A stretch of DNA of 64,000 nt from Pseudomonadota bacterium (GTDB lineage: Bacteria > Desulfobacterota > Desulfobulbia > Desulfobulbales > Desulfocapsaceae), in the NCBI GenBank assembly GCA_018817385.1, contig JAHIUA010000033.1, forward strand, positions 1-64,000. The letters run 5' to 3'. Within the stretch, counting starts at the first letter, position 1, and every line of letters starts with the position of its first letter. Made by a program: the position numbers and the translations under genes. Below are positions 56,114 through 64,000 of the stretch, piece by piece. A model generated the notes under the pieces. The model worked only from the letters and a program-made list of their open reading frames with translations. It searched no databases and had not been told where the DNA came from.

Positions 56114-57466
56114 ATGTTTGACAATCTGACAGACCGGCTGGAAGGAGTATTCAAGAAACTTCGTGGCACCGGAATATTAACCGAAGAGAATATTCAGGAA
56201 TCCATGCGCGAAGTGCGTATGGCCCTGCTCGAGGCAGATGTCAACTTCCAGGTCGTTAAAGAGTTCATCGCCAATATAACTGAAAAGTCTGTAGGCTTAG
56301 AGGTAACCAAGACCCTGTCACCAGGACAGCAGATCATCAAGATAGTTCACGATGAGCTCATTGAACTCCTCGGCGGCAATACTGAACAGATCCGTCTTGA
56401 TGGCCGACAGCCTGTGACAATCATGATGGCAGGCCTTCAGGGCTCAGGTAAAACAACCACCTCCGGCAAGCTTGCAAAGATGCTCAAGGAAAAAGGGCGG
56501 CGACCCTACCTGGTCCCGGCAGATATCTATCGCCCTGCAGCCATTGAACAGCTGCAGGTACTTGGAGAAAAACTGGACATTCCGGTTCATCCCTCTACCA
56601 CTGACAGCAAACCAGTCGAAATCTGTCGTCAGGCCATGGAAGCAGCCGCCAAAAAAGGCTATGACACCCTGATCTTCGATACAGCCGGTCGTCTCCATGT
56701 CGACGAAGAGCTCATGAACGAGCTCAAAGATATCCAGAGTTCTATCAAACTCTCCGAGATCCTCTTTGTTGCCGACTCCATGACCGGACAGGATGCGGTA
56801 ACAGTTGCTGACAAGTTTAATCAGGCCCTTGAAATAACTGGTGTGATCCTGACCAAGATGGAAGGTGATGCCAGGGGCGGTGCTGCACTCTCCATCAAGA
56901 ATATAACCGGCAAGCCCATCAAATTTGTCGGTATCGGTGAAGGCCTTGACGCCCTGGAAGTGTTCCACCCGGATCGTATGGCCTCCAGAATTCTGGGAAT
57001 GGGTGATGTCCTTACCCTGATCGAAAAAGCAGAAGCGGTCGTTGACAAACAAGAGGCCAACAAACTCGCAAAAAAACTGCGCCAGTCCACATTCACTCTG
57101 GAAGATTTTCTGGGTCAGATCCAGCAGATCAAAAAGATGGGCTCTCTTGACCAGATTCTCGGGATGATTCCTGGAATCAACAAACTCAAACAGCTTAAAG
57201 ACGCTCCTAAACCTGACGAAAAGGAATTGGCCAAGACCGAGGCCATCATCCGCTCTATGACCAGGAAGGAACGGCAGAACCACAAGATCATCAACGGAAG
57301 CCGCAGACAACGTATCGCGAACGGTTCCGGAACCTCGGTCTCGGATGTGAACCGTGTTATCAAAAGTTACGCGGCCATGCTCAAGATGATGAAAAACATG
57401 CGAGGAAAACCCGGGCTCGTCACCGGTAAAAAACGACGGAAAATGCCTAAGGGCATGCGTAAATAA
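56114..57466 (+). CDS. ffh: signal recognition particle protein Ffh
   Basis: 450-aa GTPase that with the SRP RNA (21846-21947) targets nascent membrane proteins. The N domain, G domain with Walker A GLQGSGKTT (107-115), DTAGRLHVDE near 191 and TKMEGDARGGAAL near 247, and the Met-rich M domain (MTRKER, SRRQRIANGSG, AAMLKMMKNM) are complete. It heads a conserved ffh-rpsP-khpA-rimM-trmD-rplS operon. Confidence 0.98.
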   Translation: MFDNLTDRLEGVFKKLRGTGILTEENIQESMREVRMALLEADVNFQVVKEFIANITEKSVGLEVTKTLSPGQQIIKIVHDELIELLGGNTEQIRLDGRQPVTIMMAGLQGSGKTTTSGKLAKMLKEKGRRPYLVPADIYRPAAIEQLQVLGEKLDIPVHPSTTDSKPVEICRQAMEAAAKKGYDTLIFDTAGRLHVDEELMNELKDIQSSIKLSEILFVADSMTGQDAVTVADKFNQALEITGVILTKMEGDARGGAALSIKNITGKPIKFVGIGEGLDALEVFHPDRMASRILGMGDVLTLIEKAEAVVDKQEANKLAKKLRQSTFTLEDFLGQIQQIKKMGSLDQILGMIPGINKLKQLKDAPKPDEKELAKTEAIIRSMTRKERQNHKIINGSRRQRIANGSGTSVSDVNRVIKSYAAMLKMMKNMRGKPGLVTGKKRRKMPKGMRK

Positions 57467-57563
57467 AAATATTTTTTCAGCCTTAATGGCAGAGAAATAT
57501 GGCATAAAGCCTGATTCATAGGAACCCTGATGAGGTTTCACATAACCGGAGGAATTATCTGGA

Positions 57564-57809
57564 ATGGCAGTTCGAATTCGTTTAACCAGACTTGGCAGGA
57601 AGAAGAAACCTTTTTATCGTATCGTTGTTGCTGACAGTGAATGCAAACGTGATGGAAAATTTCTTGATGTGGTAGGCACTTATGATCCTCTTCAGGATCC
57701 AGTCGTTATTGTTGTTAATGACGCAAAGCTTCAGGATTGGCTGGGAAGAGGCGCTTTACCCACCACAACTGTGAAGAGTCTTCTCAAAAAAGCTCCGGCA
57801 ACCGAGTAG
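57564..57809 (+). CDS. rpsP: 30S ribosomal protein S16
   Basis: 81-aa small-subunit protein; MAVRIRLTRLGRKKKPFYRI is diagnostic. GGAGG precedes the ATG at 8 bases. Confidence 0.98.
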   Translation: MAVRIRLTRLGRKKKPFYRIVVADSECKRDGKFLDVVGTYDPLQDPVVIVVNDAKLQDWLGRGALPTTTVKSLLKKAPATE

Positions 57810-57815
57810 CGGACC

Positions 57816-58046
57816 ATGCAGGAACTGATCACTTTTATTGCCAGATCACTGGTAGACAATCCCGAAGGTGTGCAGGTGACTGTCACCGAAGAAGATGATA
57901 CTGTAGTTATTGATTTGGCTGTTGATAAGGATGACCTGGGAAAAGTGATCGGCAAACAGGGGAGAACAGCAAGGGCCATGCGCTCTCTTCTCGCTGCCAC
58001 TGCCGGAAAGGATGATAAAAAATCTCGTCTCAATATCCTGGAATAG
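57816..58046 (+). CDS. khpA: KH-domain RNA-binding protein KhpA
   Basis: 76-aa single KH domain with the RNA-binding loop IGKQGR (GxxG) near residue 48. This small protein between rpsP and rimM (YlqC/KhpA) is conserved across bacteria. It lies 6 bases after rpsP. Confidence 0.93.
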   Translation: MQELITFIARSLVDNPEGVQVTVTEEDDTVVIDLAVDKDDLGKVIGKQGRTARAMRSLLAATAGKDDKKSRLNILE

Positions 58047-58058
58047 CCTCCGATAAAA

Positions 58059-58610
58059 ATGACAGATAGTTTCTCCTTTCCGACAGACGACTATGTGCTG
58101 ATCGGAAAAATCACCAAAGCCCATGGATTAAAGGGTGAGGTGAAGATCATGAGCTTTTCTGGTCGGCCCCAAAATATCAGCCAGTATCGGCATGTTGTTT
58201 TGGTTTCAGAACAGGGACGACTGACGCCTCCTTTTACTGTTGTCAGATCACGGCCTAGCAACAAGGAGGCCATCGTCGTTATTGAAGGCATTAACGATCG
58301 AAGCCATGCAGAGGGCCTCAGCGGATACGGAGTCCTTGTCCGCAAAGACGAGCTGCCGCAGCTCAAGGGAGATGAGTTCTATCTCCATGAATTGCAAGGA
58401 CTTCATGTTACCACTGATGAAGGGGTACGTCTGGGCACAGTGCAAGCTTTTCTCGACAATGGAGCGCAGGACATTCTTGTTATCAGAAAAGGAAATGACG
58501 AGTTTTTAATTCCTCTCATCCCCGGTATGATTGTTGAACGCAACAAGGAAGCGATGATAATTGCACCACCGCCGGGACTGATTGACATCAACTGCGATGA
58601 GAAGAACTAG
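58059..58610 (+). CDS. rimM: ribosome maturation factor RimM
   Basis: 183-aa 30S assembly factor that binds S19. It has the N-terminal domain with [16 protein letters not shown] and the PRC-barrel C-terminus ([18 protein letters not shown]). Confidence 0.96.
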   Translation: MTDSFSFPTDDYVLIGKITKAHGLKGEVKIMSFSGRPQNISQYRHVVLVSEQGRLTPPFTVVRSRPSNKEAIVVIEGINDRSHAEGLSGYGVLVRKDELPQLKGDEFYLHELQGLHVTTDEGVRLGTVQAFLDNGAQDILVIRKGNDEFLIPLIPGMIVERNKEAMIIAPPPGLIDINCDEKN

Positions 58611-58624
58611 GGACAGACGACCCT

Positions 58625-59383
58625 GTGATTTTTGATATCCTAACCATCTTCCCAGATCTGTTGGAGTCGCCTTTGAATGAGTCCATCATTCGCCGGGCGA
58701 GAGAGGCTGATCAGGTTCAGATAGAAATCACCAATATTCGTGATTTTGCTGAAGATAAACACTCCATGACTGATGACAGGCCTTTTGGAGGTGGTGAGGG
58801 AATGGTCATGAAGCCGGAACCACTGACGGCAGCGTTACAATCGGTCAGAGCAAAAAAAGGACCTGGTCGTGTCATCCTGCTTAGTCCCCAGGGGCGGCAG
58901 TACAGTCAAAAAATCGCAGGAGAGCTGAGCCGAGAGCAACATATCATTTTTGTCTGTGGCCGCTATGAGGGTGTGGACGAGAGGTTCATATCTGCCGCGG
59001 TAGAAGACGAGATATCCATTGGTGACTATATCCTCACCGGTGGAGAACTGGCAGCGATGGTCATCATTGACTCAATAACCAGGCTATTGCCAGGAGTTCT
59101 TGGCTGCGCTGACTCTGCTGAAAAGGATACTTTCAGTAGACAGTTACTTAAACACGCGCAGTACACCAGACCGAGAGATTTTGCAGGCCAAGAGGTACCG
59201 GAGATACTGCTTTCCGGGGACCACGAACGGATTGAACAATATCGTTTTCTTGAGTCTGTGCGCAGAACCATGGACCGTCGTCCAGACCTTCTGCAAAAAG
59301 AGGTATTCAGCAAGGCTGAGATCAAATTGCTCAAGAAAAATCAGCTCTACGACAAGGTGAAAGCGTTGCAGAAGGAACAATGA
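58625..59383 (+). CDS. trmD: tRNA (guanine-N1)-methyltransferase
   Basis: 252-aa SPOUT enzyme that methylates G37 of tRNA to prevent frameshifting. The knot motif [13 protein letters not shown] and [10 protein letters not shown] and [13 protein letters not shown] are complete. The GTG start at 58625 is the first codon of the conserved [13 protein letters not shown] opening. It ends in an ATGA overlap with the next gene. Confidence 0.97.
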   Translation: MIFDILTIFPDLLESPLNESIIRRAREADQVQIEITNIRDFAEDKHSMTDDRPFGGGEGMVMKPEPLTAALQSVRAKKGPGRVILLSPQGRQYSQKIAGELSREQHIIFVCGRYEGVDERFISAAVEDEISIGDYILTGGELAAMVIIDSITRLLPGVLGCADSAEKDTFSRQLLKHAQYTRPRDFAGQEVPEILLSGDHERIEQYRFLESVRRTMDRRPDLLQKEVFSKAEIKLLKKNQLYDKVKALQKEQ

Positions 59384-59958
59384 GCTTGAGCAAGACTGGG
59401 GTAGACATTGTTCTTGTTCATTATCCGGTGATCAATAAGATTGGAGAGACTATCGGTTCAGCTGTAACGAATCTTGATCTTCATGATATTGCCCGAGCGG
59501 CAAAGACCTTTGGTGTTGACAACTACTATATAGTCACACCATATACAGACCAGCAGGGACTGGTCGCTGAGATACTTGAGCATTGGAATAGCGGTCATGG
59601 GTCGGTCTACAACCCGGCCCGGAAAGAGGCGTTGGAACTGGTGAAGGTGGCAGATAGCCTGGAAACGGTGATCACCAGAATCACGGACAGGCAGGGGAAA
59701 AAACCCCTCCTTTTGACCACCAGCGCCCAGAGACAAAATAAAAGTTTGAGTTATCAAGAAGTGCGCGGCAGAATCAAAGAAGGAGAAGCAATGCTTCTTC
59801 TCTTTGGTACAGCACACGGTATGGCCCCGCAGGTCATGGACATGGCAGATTACACCCTGCCACCTGTGGGAGGCAACACTGGATATAATCATCTTTCCGT
59901 ACGCTCAGCCGTATCGATCATCCTTGATCGACTGCTAGGCAACCGGGAAGAAAATTAA
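59380..59958 (+). CDS. SPOUT-type RNA methyltransferase (COG4752-like)
   Basis: 192-aa protein with the knotted SAM fold ([20 protein letters not shown] to the Asn-rich [17 protein letters not shown] end), resembling the uncharacterised TrmH-related family placed after trmD in deltaproteobacteria and Aquificales. The substrate is unknown. ATGA overlap with trmD suggests coupling. Residues near the N-terminus ([17 protein letters not shown]) match the family. Confidence 0.85.
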   Translation: MSLSKTGVDIVLVHYPVINKIGETIGSAVTNLDLHDIARAAKTFGVDNYYIVTPYTDQQGLVAEILEHWNSGHGSVYNPARKEALELVKVADSLETVITRITDRQGKKPLLLTTSAQRQNKSLSYQEVRGRIKEGEAMLLLFGTAHGMAPQVMDMADYTLPPVGGNTGYNHLSVRSAVSIILDRLLGNREEN

Positions 59959-60086
59959 GTTGAGCAATAAAAAAAACAACCAAGTTACAAAAACGAAGAA
60001 TATCAGACAGCTAAGTAGATAGGTAAACGCAGAATCAGAGCGTAGACCTCGAAAAGCTTCATAACCGACAAACAACGGAAAATATT

Positions 60087-60440
60087 ATGAGCACTATTAT
60101 CGAAAGAATTGAAATGGAACAGATGCGCCAGGATCACCCGGATTTTCGCCCAGGTGACACCATAAAGGTTTTCATACGCATCATTGAGGGAAACAAAGAG
60201 CGTGTCCAGATCTTCCAGGGTGTGGTCATCAAACGCAAAAAAGGAATGATGGATGCTTCCTACAGCGTTCGTAAAATTTCCCATGGGGTTGGCGTTGAAA
60301 AGACGTTCGCCCTCCACAATCCGCGTATTGAGAAAATCGAAGTTGTCAGCCGTGGCCGAGTTCGACGTTCACGCCTCTTCTACCTGCGTGACAGACGTGG
60401 TAAAGCCGCACGTATCCGCGAGCGCGGTCTTGTCCGCTGA
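60087..60440 (+). CDS. rplS: 50S ribosomal protein L19
   Basis: 117-aa protein at the subunit interface; [20 protein letters not shown] and [11 protein letters not shown] are standard. It closes the ribosomal part of the operon and overlaps the likely start of rnhB. Confidence 0.98.
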   Translation: MSTIIERIEMEQMRQDHPDFRPGDTIKVFIRIIEGNKERVQIFQGVVIKRKKGMMDASYSVRKISHGVGVEKTFALHNPRIEKIEVVSRGRVRRSRLFYLRDRRGKAARIRERGLVR

Positions 60441-61119
60441 TCAGCAGCGCCCAGCTCCATCGCAGGTAAGGATAGATGAAATTCTATCCTTACCTGCTTC
60501 TTTGCAGAAGCACAACTTCCAACTCGAACGCAGCCTGCGACACGAGGGTTTCTCCGTTGTGGCTGGTCTTGATGAAGTTGGCAGAGGCCCCTTAGCGGGA
60601 CCGGTGATTGCTGCAGCCGTCATTCTTCCCGAAGAATGTGAACACGCCCTTTTTCTCGACTCGAAAAAGCTCTCCGCCCGAAAACGGCAACTCCTTTTCA
60701 GCCACCTCCAGGAAATACCTGCCCGTATCGGTATCGGCACAGTCTCCCAGCAGACCATAGACAGGATCAATATCCTCCAGGCTTCACTACTGGCCATGCA
60801 ACGTGCTGTTGAGGATCTGAGACGGCAAAATTATTCTCCGGATTTCCTTCTGGTGGACGGGAAATTTCCGGTTCCACTTACTATGCCGCAATACCCCTTG
60901 ATAAAAGGAGAAAACCGTTCCGCCTCCATTGCCGCTGCCTCCATCGTGGCCAAGGTAACCCGTGATCAACTGATGGAAACACTTCATCACCAGTTTCCCT
61001 GTTATAATTTCCAGAGCAACAAGGGATACCCGACCAAGGAACATCGTCAGGCAATCAAAGAATATGGGATTTCTTCCCATCATCGTCTGAGCTTTAAGGG
61101 GGTCAAAGAGTTTGTCTGA
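60430..61119 (+). CDS. rnhB: ribonuclease HII
   Basis: Removes ribonucleotides and RNA primers from DNA. The core has [20 protein letters not shown] (first Asp-Glu pair), [17 protein letters not shown] and [10 protein letters not shown], with catalytic DEDD residues. The start is uncertain. TTG 60430 overlaps the rplS stop and gives 229 aa; TTG 60502 lies after a perfect hairpin (60462-60496) and gives an N-terminus closer to usual RNase HII length (about 205 aa). No ATG or GTG lies in frame near either. Its stop overlaps yraN. Confidence 0.93.
   Translation: MSADQQRPAPSQVRIDEILSLPASLQKHNFQLERSLRHEGFSVVAGLDEVGRGPLAGPVIAAAVILPEECEHALFLDSKKLSARKRQLLFSHLQEIPARIGIGTVSQQTIDRINILQASLLAMQRAVEDLRRQNYSPDFLLVDGKFPVPLTMPQYPLIKGENRSASIAAASIVAKVTRDQLMETLHHQFPCYNFQSNKGYPTKEHRQAIKEYGISSHHRLSFKGVKEFV
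60462..60496 (+). terminator. perfect 15-bp hairpin at the rplS-rnhB junction
   Basis: GCAGGTAAGGATAGA (60462-60476) pairs fully with TCTATCCTTACCTGC (60482 or 60483 onward to 60496-60497), followed by TTCTTT. It could end a share of the ribosomal-protein transcripts and lower expression of the rnhB-yraN-pdxA part. It lies within the rnhB frame if TTG 60430 is the start. Confidence 0.65.
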
Positions 61120-61489
61120 GGCACGAATCACTCTCGGGAAACAGGGGGAAGATCTTGCAGCCCACCACCTCATAAAACTGGGTTTTTCCATCCTGGCACG
61201 AAATTATAGGCAAAAAATTGGAGAAATTGATATCATAGCTCGTGATGGGAATTGTCTGGTCTTTGTCGAGGTTAAGACCAGAAAAACCCTCCGTTTTGGC
61301 CAACCTTTCGAGGCAGTGACCACAAAGAAACAGGCCCAGCTGACAAGAGTTGCCCTCGACTACCTGAATCGTAACAAACTCCTGGACCAGCCGGCCCGTT
61401 TTGATGTTATTTCCATACTGCTTCCAGACAAGGGCAAAGTTGCCATTGAACATATCCCCAACTGTTTTGAATCAGTCTCGGGCTGGTAA
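61112..61489 (+). CDS. yraN: YraN/UPF0102 family nuclease-like protein
   Basis: 125-aa protein with a restriction-endonuclease-like core: GEIDIIARDG (about residues 37-46) and FVEVKTRK (51-58) contain the D and ExK positions. Conserved beside rnhB in many bacteria; function is not established. The TTG start at 61112 has an AAGGGGG ribosome site 9 bases upstream and overlaps the rnhB stop. Confidence 0.92.
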   Translation: MSEARITLGKQGEDLAAHHLIKLGFSILARNYRQKIGEIDIIARDGNCLVFVEVKTRKTLRFGQPFEAVTTKKQAQLTRVALDYLNRNKLLDQPARFDVISILLPDKGKVAIEHIPNCFESVSGW

Positions 61490-61677
61490 CGCCTTACTCA
61501 CTCGCAAATTTTGACGTACACACTCTTAAACAAGCAACCAACGTAAGCCAAGAAAATAATTGTTCATGTCAGCTGTATGCACGCATGCTTCATTCCTGCA
61601 TGGGAGTTGAGCCTTGGGATCATCACCTCCAGTACCGTTCAACATTCTATGTTTATCTTTCAAAAACAGTGTCTTCC

Positions 61678-62697
61678 ATGCTTCCTCTTGCCATAACCAT
61701 GGGCTGCCCTGCCGGCATTGGCCCAGAGATCATTCTCAAATATTTCAGTCTCCCCGAGGACCATGAGCGACCAGCCGCTGTCGTCATTGGGGATTTCTCG
61801 GCACTGAGCTATTACGCCGACAGATTCAAATATGATGTCTCCATCATCCCCTGGACCCCGGGTGAGCCGATTCAAATAGAACGTGGAGTTATTCCGCTCT
61901 TTGAGACTTCCCACCTGGCAGCAGAGGATATCCATCCCGGTCATCCCTCCAAAAAGACCGCAGTAGCCATGGCCGATGCCATTATTGCTGCGGTCAGAGG
62001 AATCCAGGGATCGATTTTTTCTGCCCTTTGTACCTGTCCGATCTCAAAAATAGCTCTTCAGGAAAGCGGCCATTACTATCCCGGCCATACAGAGATGCTG
62101 GCGGCCCTCACTGCTTCTCCGACTCAGGTTATGATGATGGCAGGCAGGAGCCTGCGTATTACCCTGGCAACCATACACTGCGCCCTGGCCCAGGTCCCCG
62201 AACTCCTTCAGGAAGAATCACTGTGCGCTCTCTTCAGCACCACCCATCAAAGTCTGAAGATTGACTTTGACATTGCGGCACCCAGGATTGCCGTGGCCGC
62301 CCTTAATCCCCATGCCGGGGAAGGGGGTATGTTTGGTAGAGAAGAAGAACAGATCATTATTCCAGCTATGAAAAAGGCAAAAAACAAAGGAATAAACTTG
62401 CATGGCCCCTTTCCTCCTGATACCATTTTTTTTAAAGCTGCACAGGGTCACTATGATGCCGTCGTCTGCATGTACCATGATCAGGGACTGATTCCTTTCA
62501 AACTCCTCCACTTTTCGGACGGAGTAAATGTTACCCTCGGTCTCCCCATTGTCCGTACATCCGTTGACCACGGTACGGCCTATGACATCGCCGGCAAGTC
62601 CATTGCTGACCCGGCAAGTCTCGTTGCCGCAGTGGAGTTGGCAACCACAATTGCAGGCAACAGGGCTCGACACAAGAGTGCACCTGCAGTCAATTAA
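61678..62697 (+). CDS. pdxA: 4-hydroxythreonine-4-phosphate dehydrogenase
   Basis: 339-aa NAD enzyme of pyridoxal phosphate biosynthesis. Conserved motifs are GCPAGIGPEI (10-19), the metal His in YPGHTEML, NPHAGEGG and MYHDQGLIPFK. ATG 61678 starts the conserved fold; the longer frame from 61585 has no ribosome site. The related PdxA2-type enzymes act on other substrates, but this reads as PdxA. The 188-base gap upstream may hold a promoter. Confidence 0.94.
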   Translation: MLPLAITMGCPAGIGPEIILKYFSLPEDHERPAAVVIGDFSALSYYADRFKYDVSIIPWTPGEPIQIERGVIPLFETSHLAAEDIHPGHPSKKTAVAMADAIIAAVRGIQGSIFSALCTCPISKIALQESGHYYPGHTEMLAALTASPTQVMMMAGRSLRITLATIHCALAQVPELLQEESLCALFSTTHQSLKIDFDIAAPRIAVAALNPHAGEGGMFGREEEQIIIPAMKKAKNKGINLHGPFPPDTIFFKAAQGHYDAVVCMYHDQGLIPFKLLHFSDGVNVTLGLPIVRTSVDHGTAYDIAGKSIADPASLVAAVELATTIAGNRARHKSAPAVN

Positions 62698-62706
62698 GGA
62701 TTCCAC

Positions 62707-63321
62707 ATGGCAGTAAACAGAACCGGCTTACTCATCGTCTTTGAAGGAACTGACGGAACTGGTAAATCCACCCAACTCCAGCTTCTCGCCGATACCCTGC
62801 AAGAACAAGGATTTCCTGTGTTGAGTACCCGGGAGCCCACCGAAGGGGTCTACGGCAGAAAGATTCGCGAACTCTATACGCATCGTCACACCATCAGCCA
62901 GGAAGAGGAACTTGACCTCTTTCTGGCCGACCGAAAAGAACATGTCGAGGAAATCCTCTCTCCGGCCCTGGAGGCGGGAAAGATCATCCTCTGTGACCGT
63001 TATTATCTTTCCACCATCGCCTACCAGGGGGCTGCCGGCCTTGATCCAGAGTATATACTGGCCCGCAATGACTTTGCCCCGGCTCCTGATCTTGTACTCC
63101 TCTTCCAGGCCCCCATCCAGACCGGAATCAAGCGCATTACCCAGGGACGGGGAGAAAGACTGAATGACTTTGAAAAAGAAGACTATCTCCGCCAGGTGGC
63201 CATAATGTTTTCCCAAATTGAGCTTCCCTTCATCCGTAGGATTGATGCCGCCCGCAGTATCGAGGCCATTCACTGCGATGTCCTCAACCTTGTTCAACCT
63301 CTTCTTGAGAAACTGCAATGA
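62707..63321 (+). CDS. tmk: thymidylate kinase
   Basis: 204-aa kinase converting dTMP to dTDP. P-loop FEGTDGTGKST (about 12-22), the DRY motif CDRYYLSTIAYQG and the lid region QGRGERLNDFEKED are present. It ends in ATGA overlap with the next gene. Confidence 0.97.
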   Translation: MAVNRTGLLIVFEGTDGTGKSTQLQLLADTLQEQGFPVLSTREPTEGVYGRKIRELYTHRHTISQEEELDLFLADRKEHVEEILSPALEAGKIILCDRYYLSTIAYQGAAGLDPEYILARNDFAPAPDLVLLFQAPIQTGIKRITQGRGERLNDFEKEDYLRQVAIMFSQIELPFIRRIDAARSIEAIHCDVLNLVQPLLEKLQ

Positions 63322-64000
63322 CCTCAGTCCCTCGCCCCCTCAGCTGCCTTTTGATCCTGACTTTCGCCCTGCTCTTCCTTCTTGGAGGATGCAGCACTCC
63401 TCCTCTGCTCGATGAATCACTGCAGCCACATCCTTTTCTGGATGAAGAAGAAACAGGGAAAGGGGAAGAACGGGTTGACATCTCCTGCTCCTATTTTTAT
63501 TTCCTCTGGGGCTGCCATGCGGAAAATAACAAACAGTACAACGAGGCCCAGGAGGCCTATGAAAAGGCATTAATCTGTGACCCTGATTCCCATTATGTCC
63601 TGCGTAAACTCCCTCTTCTCCTCATCAAGATGGGAAAATACAAGGCGGCGGCCCAGTGGCTGCGGCAGATTATTGCTGACAATCCTGAAAACATCACCGA
63701 CAGACTGCTTCTCGCCCGTCTTGATGTACGCAACGGTGAAATCGAAGAGGCTATCCAGCTGTACACGGATATTCTGCTGCTGAATCCTGAAGATGAAACC
63801 ATCCTCCTCCGTCTGGGATTCCTTTATTCCCAGGAAAATCGCACCACTGATGCGGAGAAGGCCTTCAAAAAAGCCCTGGCTCTGAACCCGGACTCCCTCT
63901 TTGCTCACCTTTACCTGGCACGTCTGGCCAGCCAGATAGGAGATTTTGTCGAGGCGGCAAAGTGGTATGAAAAAGGCCTGGAACTCAACTGGTCTGCCAA
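63318..64000 (+). CDS. TPR-repeat lipoprotein (cut by window edge)
   Basis: The visible 227 residues begin with a lipoprotein signal peptide (LLFLLGGC; lipobox LGGC, with Cys at residue 24). At least four TPR units follow (QYNEAQEAYEKALICDP, KYKAAAQWLRQIIADNP, EIEEAIQLYTDILLLNP, RTTDAEKAFKKALALNP). Such proteins help assemble envelope or polysaccharide systems, but no partner is visible. The start overlaps the tmk stop. The gene runs beyond 64000. Confidence 0.88.
   Translation, partial: MTSVPRPLSCLLILTFALLFLLGGCSTPPLLDESLQPHPFLDEEETGKGEERVDISCSYFYFLWGCHAENNKQYNEAQEAYEKALICDPDSHYVLRKLPLLLIKMGKYKAAAQWLRQIIADNPENITDRLLLARLDVRNGEIEEAIQLYTDILLLNPEDETILLRLGFLYSQENRTTDAEKAFKKALALNPDSLFAHLYLARLASQIGDFVEAAKWYEKGLELNWSA

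Overview
The window reads as a contiguous piece of a Gram-negative bacterial chromosome, most like a Desulfobacterota (Desulfobulbales-type, sulfur-cycling) genome. This placement is inference. It rests on a complete type II secretion locus and the conserved block thrS-infC-rpmI-rplT-pheS-pheT-ihfA-merR-tRNA-Pro. A 'two-CW' Cys-rich HTH regulator, a sigma-54 activator and protein sequences of deltaproteobacterial character agree with it. Coding density is high. Most genes are housekeeping and sit in tightly overlapping operons (many ATGA or TAATG junctions). No complete insertion sequence, prophage or CRISPR array is visible.

Layout. 1-840: window edge, a short-period repeat and the two-CW HTH gene (minus). 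839-7990: a plus-strand run of upp, uracil permease, LysE-type exporter, rsmI and a full-length 5-oxoprolinase-type enzyme. 8190-13000 (minus): a solo glycogen-binding-like domain, a decayed efflux locus (HlyD remnant fused to the tail of an ABC-2 permease), an AarF/UbiB-type kinase, a helical protein of unknown function and a TetR regulator. 13400-19460: a 546-aa protein of unknown function, fliW (minus), trpB-trpA and a sigma-54 activator with a degenerate receiver (minus). 19670-22000: tadA, tRNA-Ser(GGA), about 1.4 kb without convincing genes, and the SRP RNA gene. 22005-24840: dnaX-ybaB-recR, with an A10 run inside dnaX that could produce a short gamma form. 25010-33620: tRNA-Val(GAC), thrS, infC (AUU start), rpmI, rplT, pheST, ihfA, a MerR regulator, tRNA-Pro(GGG) and a strong terminator.

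34587-51294 is the type II secretion (T2SS) locus: gspA and gspB (minus) diverge from gspF-[delta-60/CFI-box protein]-gspG-H-I-J-K-L-M-N-C-D-E (plus). It holds the inner-membrane platform, pseudopilins, secretin and ATPase. The prepilin peptidase GspO is not here. Departures from the textbook machine are a TPR tail on the secretin, a GspC with a Glu-rich tail in place of a visible PDZ domain, a GspA without a visible peptidoglycan-binding domain, and a secreted repeat protein encoded between gspF and gspG.

51490-55870 holds a receptor-less chemotaxis signalling domain, thpR and a membrane diguanylate cyclase. The cyclase gene is bracketed by two copies of a small inverted-repeat element; the smaller copy looks like an internal deletion product of the larger. 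56114-64000 is a translation and RNA-modification block: ffh, rpsP, khpA, rimM, trmD, a SPOUT methyltransferase, rplS, rnhB, yraN, pdxA, tmk and the start of a TPR lipoprotein cut by the window edge.

The observations most worth following up are the secretin-TPR/CFI-box arrangement in the T2SS locus, the inverted-repeat pair around the cyclase gene, the dnaX A10 tract, the hairpin at the rplS-rnhB junction, and the efflux fusion pseudogene.
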